A stretch of DNA of 64,000 bases from Streptomyces sp. NBC_00461 (GTDB taxonomy: Bacteria; Actinomycetota; Actinomycetes; Streptomycetales; Streptomycetaceae), in NCBI RefSeq assembly GCF_036013935.1, contig NZ_CP107902.1:2637001-2701000 (forward strand), written 5' to 3'. A program made the translations under genes and the position numbers. The notes under the pieces were generated by a model. It searched no databases. It was not told the DNA's origin and worked only from the letters and a program-made list of their open reading frames with translations. Below are positions 11,156 through 19,188 of this stretch, piece after piece (the first letter of the stretch is position 1; each line of letters starts with the position of its first letter).

Positions 11156-12381
11156 CGCCGCTCCGCCTTACCCCGTGGGTCCTTCGCGTCCTTCGGTACT
11201 TTCAGTTCGACCTCCGTGCCCTGCCCGGGCACCGAGATCAGTTCGGCGCTGCCGCCGAGTTCGCGCAGCCGGCCCCGGATCGACAGGGCCACGCCGAGCC
11301 GTCCCTCGCCCTCGGCCTGTGCGAGCCGCCCCTCGGGGATGCCGGGTCCGTCGTCCCGTACGGTCACCACGACCTCGCCGGGCTCGTCCTCGACGAGGAC
11401 CCACGCGCGCGCGTGCTCGCCGGCGTGCTCGCGTACGTTGTCCAGGGCGGCGCCGACGGCCGCGGCCAGCTCCTTCGCGGCGGGCGCGGTCAGCAGCACG
11501 GGGGCGCCGGGCTCGGCGAAGCTGACCTTCGCGGCGGCGTACCGAGCGAGGAACACGCGCAGGTCCACGGGGCCGTCCTGGTCGTAGGACGGCTCCTCCA
11601 CGGCCCGTACGACCGCGCCCTCGGCCGCGTCCTCCGACGCCCGGGAGACGGGGACCAGCCCGCCGGAGACCAGTGTGCGCAGCGCGACCTCCTGCTCGCC
11701 GGCCATCCGACCCAGCTCGCCCGCCTCGCCGCCGATGACGGCGCCGCGCCGCTGCACCATGGCCAGCACCTGCAGCACGCCGTCGTGGATGTCCCGGGCC
11801 AGCCGCTCCCGCTCCCTCGTCGCGGCCTCGATCTCCAGGGCCCGGGCGAGGGTGCGCTCGGAGGCGCGGGCGACCTCGACGACGTAGCCGATGGCGATGG
11901 AGGCGACCCAGACCAGGATCACGTTGTGGACGGTGTCGCGGGCCGGGGCGCCGCGCTCGATCAGGTTGGCGGCGGCGACCGGCGTGGAGGCGAACGCGGC
12001 CCAGCGCCAGCCGCCCTTGATCGCATACGCGAGGACCGAGCCCGCCGTCCATATCGACGGCAGGGTGGGGCCGCCGCTGTGGATGTGCGCGTCGTCGGCG
12101 GCGATCGGGGTGAGGAGGATGCCGGTGAGCGCGATGGCCAGGTCGACGGCGAGGAAGCGCTTGGTGCAGGCGGCCGCGCTCTGGACGCGGGGCAGGGTGG
12201 CGAGCGTCCAGACGAACAGGACGACGTAGTAGACGATGGCGATGCCCGCCCGGTCGTACTCGTCGTAGGCGGTGGCGAACAGGCCGACGGCGTACAGCAT
12301 CGTCAGCACCCGGTACGCGGTGAGCGCACGCCACAGCGGCTGCTCGACCGACATCCGCATGACCTGCTCGCGCCTGGCCAT
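11152..12381 (-). CDS. macS: Sensor histidine kinase (MacS-like)
   Basis: Membrane sensor kinase, 409 residues from ATG 12381, which has GGGGGAA upstream; the longer open frame to 12459 lacks support. The N-terminal half carries about five to six membrane helices with little extracytoplasmic sequence. The HisKA_3 dimerisation and phospho-acceptor motif is LARDIHDGVLQVLAM, and the C-terminal HATPase has DNVREHAGEHA and VRDDGPGIPEG. It partners the overlapping regulator. The plsC gene ends 25 bases upstream on the same strand, so the three may be cotranscribed. Confidence 0.9.
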   Translation of the reverse strand: MARREQVMRMSVEQPLWRALTAYRVLTMLYAVGLFATAYDEYDRAGIAIVYYVVLFVWTLATLPRVQSAAACTKRFLAVDLAIALTGILLTPIAADDAHIHSGGPTLPSIWTAGSVLAYAIKGGWRWAAFASTPVAAANLIERGAPARDTVHNVILVWVASIAIGYVVEVARASERTLARALEIEAATRERERLARDIHDGVLQVLAMVQRRGAVIGGEAGELGRMAGEQEVALRTLVSGGLVPVSRASEDAAEGAVVRAVEEPSYDQDGPVDLRVFLARYAAAKVSFAEPGAPVLLTAPAAKELAAAVGAALDNVREHAGEHARAWVLVEDEPGEVVVTVRDDGPGIPEGRLAQAEGEGRLGVALSIRGRLRELGGSAELISVPGQGTEVELKVPKDAKDPRGKAERR

Positions 12382-12406
12382 TTCCCCCACCCCCACAACC
12401 AGGAGC

Positions 12407-13138
12407 CTAGGCCCCGGACTTCTCCTTCTTGACCTGTTCCTTGTCGGCCTTCGCGGCATCCGCGATCCGCCGCTTGGCCGCGGTCGCGTAGATGTCGACG
12501 TACTCCTGGCCGGAAAGCCTCATGATCTCGTACATGACCTCGTCGGTGACCGCGCGCAGGACGAAGCGATCGTGCTCCATGCCCTGGTAGCGGCTGAAGT
12601 CGAGGGCCTTGCCGATGCGGATGCCCGGGCGCATCAGCTTGGGCATCACCTTGCCCGGCGGCTGGATCTTCTCCGTGTCGATCATCGCGACCGGGATGAC
12701 CGGCGCGCCACTGGCGAGCGCCACGCGCGCGAGGCCGCCGGGCTTGCCCCGGTAGAGACGGCCGTCGGGCGAGCGCGTGCCCTCGGGATAGATGCCGAAC
12801 AGCTCACCGCGCTCCAGGACGTCGACGCCGCTCTTGACGGCGGCCTCGCCCGCGCCGCGCGCGCCGGAGCGGTCCACGGGGAGTTGACCGACACCCTTGA
12901 AGAAGGCGGCCGTGAGGCGGCCCTTCACGCCGGGCGTGGTGAAGTACTCCGCCTTCGCGATGAAGGTGACCTTGCGGTCGAGGACCGCGGGCAGGAAGAA
13001 CGAGTCGGAGAAGGAGAGATGATTGCTCGCCAGGATGGCGGCGCCCTCCGCCGGAATGTTCTCGAGCCCTTCCACCCAGGGCCTGAAGGCGACCTTCAGC
13101 GGCCCTCCGATGGCAACCTTCATCGTGCCGTACAACAA
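12407..13138 (-). CDS. plsC: 1-acyl-sn-glycerol-3-phosphate acyltransferase
   Basis: Membrane-associated acyltransferase of 243 residues that makes phosphatidic acid, or a related acyl transfer. The HX4D catalytic motif is NHLSFSD (His40, Asp45), followed by the phosphate-binding GIYPEGTRSPDG and the VIPVAMIDT block. The start is TTG 13138, chosen because GGGAGG lies seven bases upstream; ATG 13123 is the alternative. The C-terminal 20 residues are lysine-rich and charged. PlsC homologs are several per Streptomyces genome, so the exact acyl acceptor is unproven. Confidence 0.9.
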   Translation of the reverse strand: MLYGTMKVAIGGPLKVAFRPWVEGLENIPAEGAAILASNHLSFSDSFFLPAVLDRKVTFIAKAEYFTTPGVKGRLTAAFFKGVGQLPVDRSGARGAGEAAVKSGVDVLERGELFGIYPEGTRSPDGRLYRGKPGGLARVALASGAPVIPVAMIDTEKIQPPGKVMPKLMRPGIRIGKALDFSRYQGMEHDRFVLRAVTDEVMYEIMRLSGQEYVDIYATAAKRRIADAAKADKEQVKKEKSGA

Positions 13139-13345
13139 CCCAGTGCCTCCCGTTTCCGTCGATCAGACCTTAACCCGGAGCACTGTCAAAGGCGCCGACG
13201 GCCCTGGTCGGTGTCAGTGCGGTCGCGTACGGTGAAGGTTCTGCAGGCGCTCCATCCACTGTGTGCCCCTTCCTTGCCCCCTCCCCTGACCCCCTTGTCC
13301 ATGACCCCCTTCCATGACCCCTCTTCCATGAACAGGAGACCGAAG

Positions 13346-14125
13346 GTGCCGGTCCTTCCTGGAGCCGAGCCGTACCGCCACGAGGGCGGAGACACAGGCG
13401 TCCTCCTCTGCCACGGCTTCACCGGTTCCCCCCAGTCGCTGCGCCCCTGGGCGGAGCATCTCGCCGAGCGTGGCCTCACGGTCGCGCTGCCGCTGCTGCC
13501 CGGGCACGGCACGCGCTGGGAGGACATGCAGCTCACCGGCTGGCAGGACTGGTACGCGGAGGTGGACCGCGAGCTGCGGTCCCTGCGCGAGCGCTGCGGC
13601 GAGGTGTTCGTGGCCGGCCTGTCGATGGGGGGCACCCTGGCGCTGCGCCTGGCGGCCAAGCACGGCGAGGGGGTCGCCGGGGTGGTGGTCGTCAACCCGG
13701 CGAACCGCATGCACGGCTTCTCCCCGTACGCCCTTCCGGTGGCCCGCCATCTCGTGCGGACGACGAAGGGGATCGCCAGCGACATCGCCAGGGAGGGCGG
13801 CGTCGAGCTGGGGTACGACCGGGTGCCGCTGCACGCGGCCCATTCGCTGCGGAACTTCTTCCGGCTGGTCGACCGCGAGCTGCCGCAGGTCACGCAGCCG
13901 CTGCTGGTCCTGCGCAGCCCGCAGGACCATGTCGTGCCGCCGGCCGACTCGGCGCGGATCCTCGGCCGGGTGTCGTCACGGGACGTGACGGAGGTCCTGC
14001 TGGAACAGAGCTACCACGTCGCGACGTTGGACCACGACGCGGACCGGATTTTCGAGGAGAGCCTCGCGTTCATCAGCCGGCTCGCACCCAGTGTCGGCAA
14101 GGAAGGGACGGCCGCAGGTGGCTGA
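13346..14125 (+). CDS. Alpha/beta-hydrolase, Est30-like carboxylesterase
   Basis: Esterase of 259 residues from GTG 13346 (AGGAG seven bases upstream). The nucleophile is Ser93 in GLSMGGT, the acid Asp194 in SPQDHVVPP and the base His224 in SYHVATLDHD. The oxyanion HGFTGSPQSL follows strand 1. This is the monoacylglycerol lipase/Est30 type; there is no signal peptide, so it is cytoplasmic. Upstream, 13280-13335 contains three imperfect copies of CCATGACCCC, and a TACGGT -10-like hexamer lies at 13228-13233. The stop overlaps the start of the next gene by eight bases, which suggests coupling. Confidence 0.88.
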   Translation: MPVLPGAEPYRHEGGDTGVLLCHGFTGSPQSLRPWAEHLAERGLTVALPLLPGHGTRWEDMQLTGWQDWYAEVDRELRSLRERCGEVFVAGLSMGGTLALRLAAKHGEGVAGVVVVNPANRMHGFSPYALPVARHLVRTTKGIASDIAREGGVELGYDRVPLHAAHSLRNFFRLVDRELPQVTQPLLVLRSPQDHVVPPADSARILGRVSSRDVTEVLLEQSYHVATLDHDADRIFEESLAFISRLAPSVGKEGTAAGG

Positions 14126-14681
14126 GCACGACTCGGACCGCGAGGATCTCGAGCCGGAGGAGCAGGGCGTTCCCTTCGACGAGGATGCCGCGTGGGCCGC
14201 GATCGTCGCCGGGTACGGCGACGAGCCGAAGGATCCGCCGGGCGCCAAGCCCTTCAAGTCGGTCGAGGACCTCGCCCTGCTGGAGCCGGAGAGCAACGAC
14301 TCCGCGGACGACGCGCCGAAGCAGGACAAGCCCGCCGGCCCCCTCGGTGGCTCGGTCTCCTTCGCGCCCGGCGTCGGCCCGCGCGACTACGCGACCGCGG
14401 CGCCGTCCGAGGGCGACTTCGACGAGGACGACGAGGGCCACTTCGTACCGCCGGAGCCGCCGCCGCTGCCCGCCGCCGACGCGACCGCGAAGTTCGCCTG
14501 GCTGGGAGTGATCGGCGGCCCGATCCTGCTCCTGCTGGCGGTGCTGCTCGGCTGGGACATGACCTGGTGGCTCGCCACGCTCGGCATCGGCGGCTTCCTG
14601 GGCGGTTTCGCCGCGCTGGTGATGCGGATGCGGACGGATGACGAGGACGACGACGATCCGGGGCGCGGAGCCGTCGTCTAG
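14118..14681 (+). CDS. Acidic protein with two C-terminal membrane helices, unknown function
   Basis: Protein of 187 residues from GTG 14118, overlapping the esterase stop. Residues about 1-120 are strongly acidic and low in complexity, with repeated Asp/Glu and Pro. Two membrane helices follow (FAWLGVIGGPILLLLAVLLG and the WWLATLGIGGFLGGFAALVM region), then a short acidic tail DDEDDDD. I do not recognise a characterised family. The layout is typical of conserved Streptomyces membrane proteins with a disordered cytoplasmic N-terminus. It ends tail-to-tail with the EEP gene, sharing four bases. Confidence 0.8.
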   Translation: MAEHDSDREDLEPEEQGVPFDEDAAWAAIVAGYGDEPKDPPGAKPFKSVEDLALLEPESNDSADDAPKQDKPAGPLGGSVSFAPGVGPRDYATAAPSEGDFDEDDEGHFVPPEPPPLPAADATAKFAWLGVIGGPILLLLAVLLGWDMTWWLATLGIGGFLGGFAALVMRMRTDDEDDDDPGRGAVV

Positions 14682-15424
14682 CCGGCCGGAATTCTGAGGG
14701 CGGCCAGGACCGGGAGATGGTCCGTGGCCGCCCTCAGGTCTGTCTCCGTCACTCCGGGGTGGCCGAGGGGGACGCCGCAGCCGAGTACCTCGATGCCCTT
14801 GGTGGCGAAGATCGCGTCGATGCGCTGGAAGGGCGTGACCGGCGTGAAGGTGAAATCGCCGCCCCAGGGGGCGGTGGCCCGGCAGTCCTGAAGGCCGTCG
14901 GCGAGACGGCGGAAGGTGCGGCCGGTGGGGCGGTCGTTGAGGTCGCCGCCCGCGATCGCGTGATCGACGCCCAGGCCGGCGAGGCGGTCCAGGAGCATGC
15001 CGCCCTGCTCGTACCGCTCGTCCTTCTGCAGCGAGAGGTGGCAGCTGAGGACGCCCAGGCGGGTGGCGCCGAAGCGGAGCACCGCGGTGGCGAAACCGCG
15101 GCGGAACTGACCGGGGGTGAGCGGCAGGAGGACGTCCTCGGTGCGTTCGACGGTCGCGCGGAGGGTGCAGAGGATGGCCGGGCCTGCGGCTGTGGCACCT
15201 CCGGTGAGGATCACCTGACCGGAGGCGGCCGCCAGCCGTGCGAGTTTCTTGCGCCAGCGGAAGAAGAGCGGGGCTTCCTGGAGGAGGACCAGGTCGGGGC
15301 CGCACGCGGTGATGACGCGGGCCAGGGCGTCCGTGTCGTCGCGCATGGAGCGGACGTTGTAGCTGAGGACCCGGATGACGGCGGAACCGTCCGGTTCGGT
15401 GCGGGAGTTGGGCAGCGGCTCCAT
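14678..15424 (-). CDS. Endonuclease/exonuclease/phosphatase family protein
   Basis: Protein of 248 residues starting at ATG 15424; the longer open frame upstream runs through a tandem repeat and is rejected. The EEP fold is visible: VLSYNVRSM at the start, LVLLQEAP with the metal-binding Glu, SCHLSLQ, IAGGDLNDRP with catalytic Asp/Asn, RIDAIF and the terminal TDHLPVLA His. No signal peptide. The substrate could be DNA, a phospholipid or an inositol phosphate; nothing here decides. It is the last gene of a minus-strand run after glkA but is separated from it by the 83-bp tandem repeat. Confidence 0.85.
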   Translation of the reverse strand: MEPLPNSRTEPDGSAVIRVLSYNVRSMRDDTDALARVITACGPDLVLLQEAPLFFRWRKKLARLAAASGQVILTGGATAAGPAILCTLRATVERTEDVLLPLTPGQFRRGFATAVLRFGATRLGVLSCHLSLQKDERYEQGGMLLDRLAGLGVDHAIAGGDLNDRPTGRTFRRLADGLQDCRATAPWGGDFTFTPVTPFQRIDAIFATKGIEVLGCGVPLGHPGVTETDLRAATDHLPVLAALRIPAG

Positions 15425-15483
15425 GTGGATCAATTTACGCCTTTGCGCGGGGCGCGAGGTGTATGAGCGACCGCCGGTACGTC

Positions 15484-15690
15484 GTGGCTTGTCGCGCCGT
15501 TCCCCGCGCCCCTTGGAGAGCGAGACAGCCCAAGGCGCGAAGTCCGTCTGCGACTGCCAGTCGTGCGTGGCCGGTGGCGCCGTTCCCCGCGCCCCTTGGA
15601 GAGCGAGACAGCCCAAGGCGCGAAGTCCGTCTGCGACCGCCGGTCGTGCGTGGCCGGTCGCGCGGTTCCCCGCGCCCCTTGGGAGAGCGC
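15484..15690. repeat. 83-bp tandem repeat, about 2.4 copies
   Basis: A unit of 83 bases recurs with the same phase at about 15495, 15578 and 15661. Each begins with a GTTCCCCGCGCCCCTTGG core, and the first two also share GAGAGCGAGACAGCCCAAGG and GCGCGAAGTCCGTCTGCGAC. The first two units are nearly identical; the third is truncated. The core is the same as in the single dispersed elements elsewhere in this window. It occupies almost the whole gap between glkA and the EEP gene. Confidence 0.9.
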
Positions 15691-15718
15691 GCACTCGCCG
15701 CGGCTCAGGGAGTGGGCC

Positions 15719-16672
15719 TCACATGATGGGGTCGGGTTCCCGAGCCAGGTCCGCCGCGCCCACCAGGCCCGCCTTGTTGCCCAGCTGGGCCGCGATGACT
15801 TCCGCGACCGGGCGCCAGTTGCCGCCGACCAGCCAGCGCTTGTAGGAGTTGCGGATCGGGTCCAGGACCAGCTCGCCCTCGTCGGAGAGGCCGCCGCCGA
15901 CGATGAAGGCGGACGGGTCGAAGAGCGAGGCGAGGTCGGCGAGGCCGGCGCCGGCCCAGCGGGCGAGCTCACGGTAGGAGTCGACGGCGACCGGGTCGCC
16001 CTGGCGGGCGGCCATGGAGATGTGCTTGCCCTCGATGCCCTCGGGGCTGCCGTCGCCGAGGCCGAGCAGGATCTCGGCGTTCTCGGGGGTGGCGTTGGCG
16101 CGCTGTTTGGCGTATCGCACAAGGGCGCGTCCGGAGGCGTACTGCTCCCAGCAGCCCTGCGAGCCACAGCCGCAGAGCAGTCCGTCCGGGACCATGCGGA
16201 TGTGGCCGAACTCGGCGGCGACGCCGAAGTGGCCGCGGCGCAGCTTGTTGCCGATGATGATGCCGCCGCCCAGGCCGGTGCCGAGCGTGATGCAGATGAC
16301 GTTGCGGTGGCCCTTGCCCGCGCCGAACTTGTACTCGCCCCAGGCGGCCGCGTTGGCGTCGTTCTCCACGACGACGGGGAGGCCCACCCGGGCCTCGACC
16401 GCCTGCTTCAGCGGCTCCTGGCGCCAGTCGATGTTCGGCGCGAAGTACACGGTGGAGCGCTCCCGGTTCACGTAGCCGGCCGCGCCGATGCCCACGCCGA
16501 CGATCTCGTGACCGGCGCGCGCGCCCTCCACGGCGGAGGCGATGGCGTCCACGATCGCCTCGGGCGTGCCCGGGGTCGGCACCTGGTGCGTCGAGAGGAT
16601 GTTGCCGTCCTCGTCGACCACACCGGCCGCGATCTTGGTACCGCCGATGTCGACGCCGATGGTGAGTCCCAT
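15719..16672 (-). CDS. glkA: Glucokinase, ROK family
   Basis: ATP-dependent glucose kinase of 317 residues, central to glucose use and carbon catabolite repression in Streptomyces. The N-terminal phosphate loop is GVDIGGTKIAAGVV; catalytic Asp lies in VENDANAAAWGE; the ROK signature TLGTGLGGGIIIGNKL is followed by EFGHIRMV and the zinc motif CGCGSQGCWEQ. No helix-turn-helix precedes it, so it is an enzyme rather than a ROK repressor. It follows the DUF5304 gene on the same strand, but a long hairpin separates the two and a TACGGT hexamer (16714-16709, minus strand) may give it its own promoter. Confidence 0.95.
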   Translation of the reverse strand: MGLTIGVDIGGTKIAAGVVDEDGNILSTHQVPTPGTPEAIVDAIASAVEGARAGHEIVGVGIGAAGYVNRERSTVYFAPNIDWRQEPLKQAVEARVGLPVVVENDANAAAWGEYKFGAGKGHRNVICITLGTGLGGGIIIGNKLRRGHFGVAAEFGHIRMVPDGLLCGCGSQGCWEQYASGRALVRYAKQRANATPENAEILLGLGDGSPEGIEGKHISMAARQGDPVAVDSYRELARWAGAGLADLASLFDPSAFIVGGGLSDEGELVLDPIRNSYKRWLVGGNWRPVAEVIAAQLGNKAGLVGAADLAREPDPIM

Positions 16673-16714
16673 GAATCCCTCAGTTTCGGTCGAGCCCCGC
16701 TACGGCCAACCGTA

Positions 16715-16790
16715 CCCGAGGCCCTGCCGTCGGGGTCCCGGCGTCCGCCTGGAGGACAGGCGGGCGGGACTCCGGCGGCAGGGCCTCGGG
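16715..16790 (-). terminator. Long hairpin between the DUF5304 gene and glkA
   Basis: A perfect 15-bp outer stem (16715-16729 with 16776-16790) encloses a second paired region (GTCCC with GGGAC, CCGCCTG with CAGGCGG). It starts six bases past the DUF5304 stop and has no U-run. It is probably a strong GC-rich terminator or processing site that limits readthrough into glkA. Confidence 0.7.
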
Positions 16791-16796
16791 GGACTC

Positions 16797-17330
16797 TCAG
16801 TCCAGGTCGATGCGCTGCCCGGGGCCGGTGCCCTCGTCGCCGTCCCGGTGCTCGTCCAGGTCCTTGTGCAGGTCCGTGGTGCGGGTCGTCCAGCGCTGCT
16901 CCTGGGCCTGGACCGCGGAGCGGTAGGCGGCCAGCAGTTCGCTGCCCGCGGCGGCGAGGTGGTCGAAGACGTCCGGGTTGCGCTCGATGACGGGCTCGAC
17001 CGCGGCCTTCGCCTGCTGGACGACCTGTTTCACCACCTGCTGGGCGGCAGGTCCGGCGACCGCGCCGAGCAGCGGGGACTGGATCGTCGACAGCTTGTCC
17101 GTGACGGCGTCGACGAGCCTGCGCAGTTCCTCGGCGGCCGAGCTCTGCGGCGGGCCGTACTCCGCGCGGCGGCGGGCCTTCTCCGCCGCGAGGTCCTCGG
17201 CGCACGCCGTCGACCAGGCGTCGGCGTCGGTCGCCCGCGCCTCGTCGATCGCCTCGTGCTCTCCCCCACTCTCGGCTTCGCTCGAGCGGGGTGACCCCGA
17301 CGCGTCGGACGGAGGGAGCTCTTCGCTCAT
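16797..17330 (-). CDS. DUF5304 protein upstream of glkA
   Basis: Soluble protein of 177 residues. The first 45 are acidic and Ser-rich, probably disordered. The centre is helical and Ala/Gln-rich (KARRRAEYGPP, LRRLVDAVTDKLS, QQVVKQVVQQAKAAVEPV), and the C-terminus is acidic. In S. coelicolor the gene in this position (SCO2127 by memory) has been linked to glucose repression together with glkA; I infer the same role from position only. No catalytic motif is visible. Confidence 0.8.
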   Translation of the reverse strand: MSEELPPSDASGSPRSSEAESGGEHEAIDEARATDADAWSTACAEDLAAEKARRRAEYGPPQSSAAEELRRLVDAVTDKLSTIQSPLLGAVAGPAAQQVVKQVVQQAKAAVEPVIERNPDVFDHLAAAGSELLAAYRSAVQAQEQRWTTRTTDLHKDLDEHRDGDEGTGPGQRIDLD

Positions 17331-17387
17331 GACGACCTCCTGACTACGGTTCGTCTCTACGACGTTACCCGAACGGGCGCACGTGGT

Positions 17388-18557
17388 TCACCGGGTCTGA
17401 GGCCACAGCTGCGGGTCGGGCGCGAACCGGATGCGCAGCTCGCCCTCGCGCAGCGCCGCCCCGTCGACCGTACAACGGCGCAGGACGGACGGAAGCGGGA
17501 GGATACGGCGGAACTGGCCTGCCGCGACGACGAGTTCGTCGCCGCGCCGGATGAGGTCCAGATCCTCGCGTATGGCGCCGGGCAGGGGCAGCCGCCAGAC
17601 GAGCACGCCGTCGTCGGCGAGCCGGTCGACGACGGGCCACTCGACGGTGGAGGTCGTGTCGTTGACCGCGGGTACGTGGAGCGCGGCGAGGTCGTCGGTG
17701 CCGCGGGGGTCGTGGCCGAGATGGGCGACGGTCCGGACGTCGTACGCCTCCTGCCACGCGTCGAGGACCTTGCGCTGCTGGGCGACGGGGCCCGCAGGCC
17801 AGCCGTCCGCGGCCCGCTCCGGCAGCACCCGGTTGGCGATCAGGACGTCGGGGCGCAGCCCGCGCAGGGCGAGGCCGAGAGTGACGTCGCGGACCGTGTC
17901 GGCGCCTGCCGGGCCGGGGTCGGCGACCAGTCGTACGACGGTGCCGCGGTCGGCGAGCACGGCCTCGACGGCGGCCAGCTCCATGTCCCAGCGGGCGGCG
18001 GTCTCGTACAGCCACTCCGACGGCATGGGGACACCGGCCAGCCGCCCCAGGATGGGGCGCAGCGCGCGGGCCGCCTGCCGCTCGGGCGGGAGCAGCCGGC
18101 GCAGATAGCGGCGCAGTTCCTCGGGGAGGGCGAGCAGGGCGAGGGCCTGCGGGGCGGGCGGGAGATCGACGACCAGCAGATCGTGCGCCTCGGCGAGGGC
18201 GGCGTCACGCAGGGCGCGCAGCAGCGCGAGCTCCTCGGCGCCGGGAAGGGGGGTGACCTCCTCGGCGTCCAGGCGGGAGGCGCCCAGGAGGTCCAGGACG
18301 TTGGCCGCGCGTTCCTGGAACGCCGAGAGGTCGTCCCGGAAACCGGCGGCGGCGTCGGGACGCCAGGCGGTGAGATGCGGAGCGATCCGGGTCGGCGTCG
18401 AGCCCGTCGCCGCGCCGAGGGCCGCGCCGAGGATGTCGGTGCGGTCGGCGCTGAGGACCAGGGTGCGGGTCCCTTCGCGGGCTGCGGCGAGCGCGGTGGC
18501 GGCCGCGAGGGTGGTACGTCCGCTGCCGCCGGGGCCGGTGATCAGGATGGTGCGCAT
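17388..18557 (-). CDS. ArsA/Get3-like ATPase with deviant P-loop
   Basis: Protein of 389 residues resembling the ArsA/Get3 branch of deviant-Walker ATPases. Similarities are the N-terminal nucleotide loop GPGGSGRTT (residues 8-16), the switch-like DLLVVDLPPAPQALALL and the late IANRVLPE. The loop has Arg14 where Walker A needs Lys, and Pro9 where ArsA/MinD proteins have their signature Lys. Both ATP-handling lysines are therefore missing. There is no metal-binding Cys set for arsenite and no client-binding Met groove I can see. It follows an SRPBCC gene on the same strand. A role in ligand or protein handling, possibly without hydrolysis, is inference. Confidence 0.82.
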   Translation of the reverse strand: MRTILITGPGGSGRTTLAAATALAAAREGTRTLVLSADRTDILGAALGAATGSTPTRIAPHLTAWRPDAAAGFRDDLSAFQERAANVLDLLGASRLDAEEVTPLPGAEELALLRALRDAALAEAHDLLVVDLPPAPQALALLALPEELRRYLRRLLPPERQAARALRPILGRLAGVPMPSEWLYETAARWDMELAAVEAVLADRGTVVRLVADPGPAGADTVRDVTLGLALRGLRPDVLIANRVLPERAADGWPAGPVAQQRKVLDAWQEAYDVRTVAHLGHDPRGTDDLAALHVPAVNDTTSTVEWPVVDRLADDGVLVWRLPLPGAIREDLDLIRRGDELVVAAGQFRRILPLPSVLRRCTVDGAALREGELRIRFAPDPQLWPQTR

Positions 18558-18621
18558 GGGCCTGAACGGTACCTGTGCCTGATCGACTGCCGGACCGCCC
18601 CCGGAGGCTGCTCGGCCGCCC

Positions 18622-19065
18622 CTACTTCTCCCCCGACTCCACGCGCTTCTTCAGCCCCGCCAGCGCCCGGTCGATGATGACCTTCTCGGCCTTCCGCTTG
18701 ATCATGCCCAGCATCGGGATCTTGACGTCGACGGTGAGCTGGTACGTGACCTCGGTCGCGGCCGCTCCGGCCGGCTTCAGGAGGTACGAGCCGTCGAGCG
18801 AACGCAGCATCTGGGACTTGACCAGGGTCCAGGAGACCTCGTCCCGGCCGGTCCAGGTGTACGCGAGCACCTGGTCGTCCTTGATCGCTCCCGCGTCCAT
18901 GACGAGCCGGACCTGCTCGGCGCGGCCCTCGGCGTCCGTCGCCAGGACCTCCGCCTCCTTCACCTCGCCGGTCCAGTCCGGGTAGCGGGCAAAGTCGGCG
19001 ATCACCGCCATGACGTCGGCCGGTGCCGCCTCGATCGTGATGCTCGAGCTGGTGTGTTCCGCCAT
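18622..19065 (-). CDS. SRPBCC family protein (polyketide cyclase/START-like)
   Basis: Cytoplasmic protein of 147 residues from ATG 19065, with GGAGGAG nine bases upstream. The cup-shaped SRPBCC pattern is visible: SSITIEAAPADVMAVIADFARYPDW, then VRLVMDAGAIKD and EVSWTLVKSQMLRSLDGSYLL, ending in a long C-terminal helix (MIKRKAEKVIIDRALAGLKKRVE). Such proteins bind hydrophobic ligands. It lies 64 bases upstream of the ArsA-like gene on the same strand; the pairing of a lipid-type binder with a Get3-like ATPase is suggestive. Confidence 0.88.
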   Translation of the reverse strand: MAEHTSSSITIEAAPADVMAVIADFARYPDWTGEVKEAEVLATDAEGRAEQVRLVMDAGAIKDDQVLAYTWTGRDEVSWTLVKSQMLRSLDGSYLLKPAGAAATEVTYQLTVDVKIPMLGMIKRKAEKVIIDRALAGLKKRVESGEK

Positions 19066-19188
19066 CGCCGTGGCTCCTCCAGATGCGGGCCGGTACTCAT
19101 GCACGTGCGTGCAGCGTGAAGGCTACCGCGCGTCCGACCAGCCGACTTCACCCGCATACCCGTAGCGCGGGCCGGCGTCAGGAGGTGG

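Noticed and set aside
13280..13335. Short imperfect repeats of CCATGACCCC ahead of the esterase gene
   Set aside because: Three copies of about ten bases in a pyrimidine-rich gap are easily explained by local slippage; noted only.
15424..15694. Extension of the EEP-family protein upstream to 15694
   Set aside because: The extra residues come from the tandem repeat and show its internal repetition, not a conserved domain.
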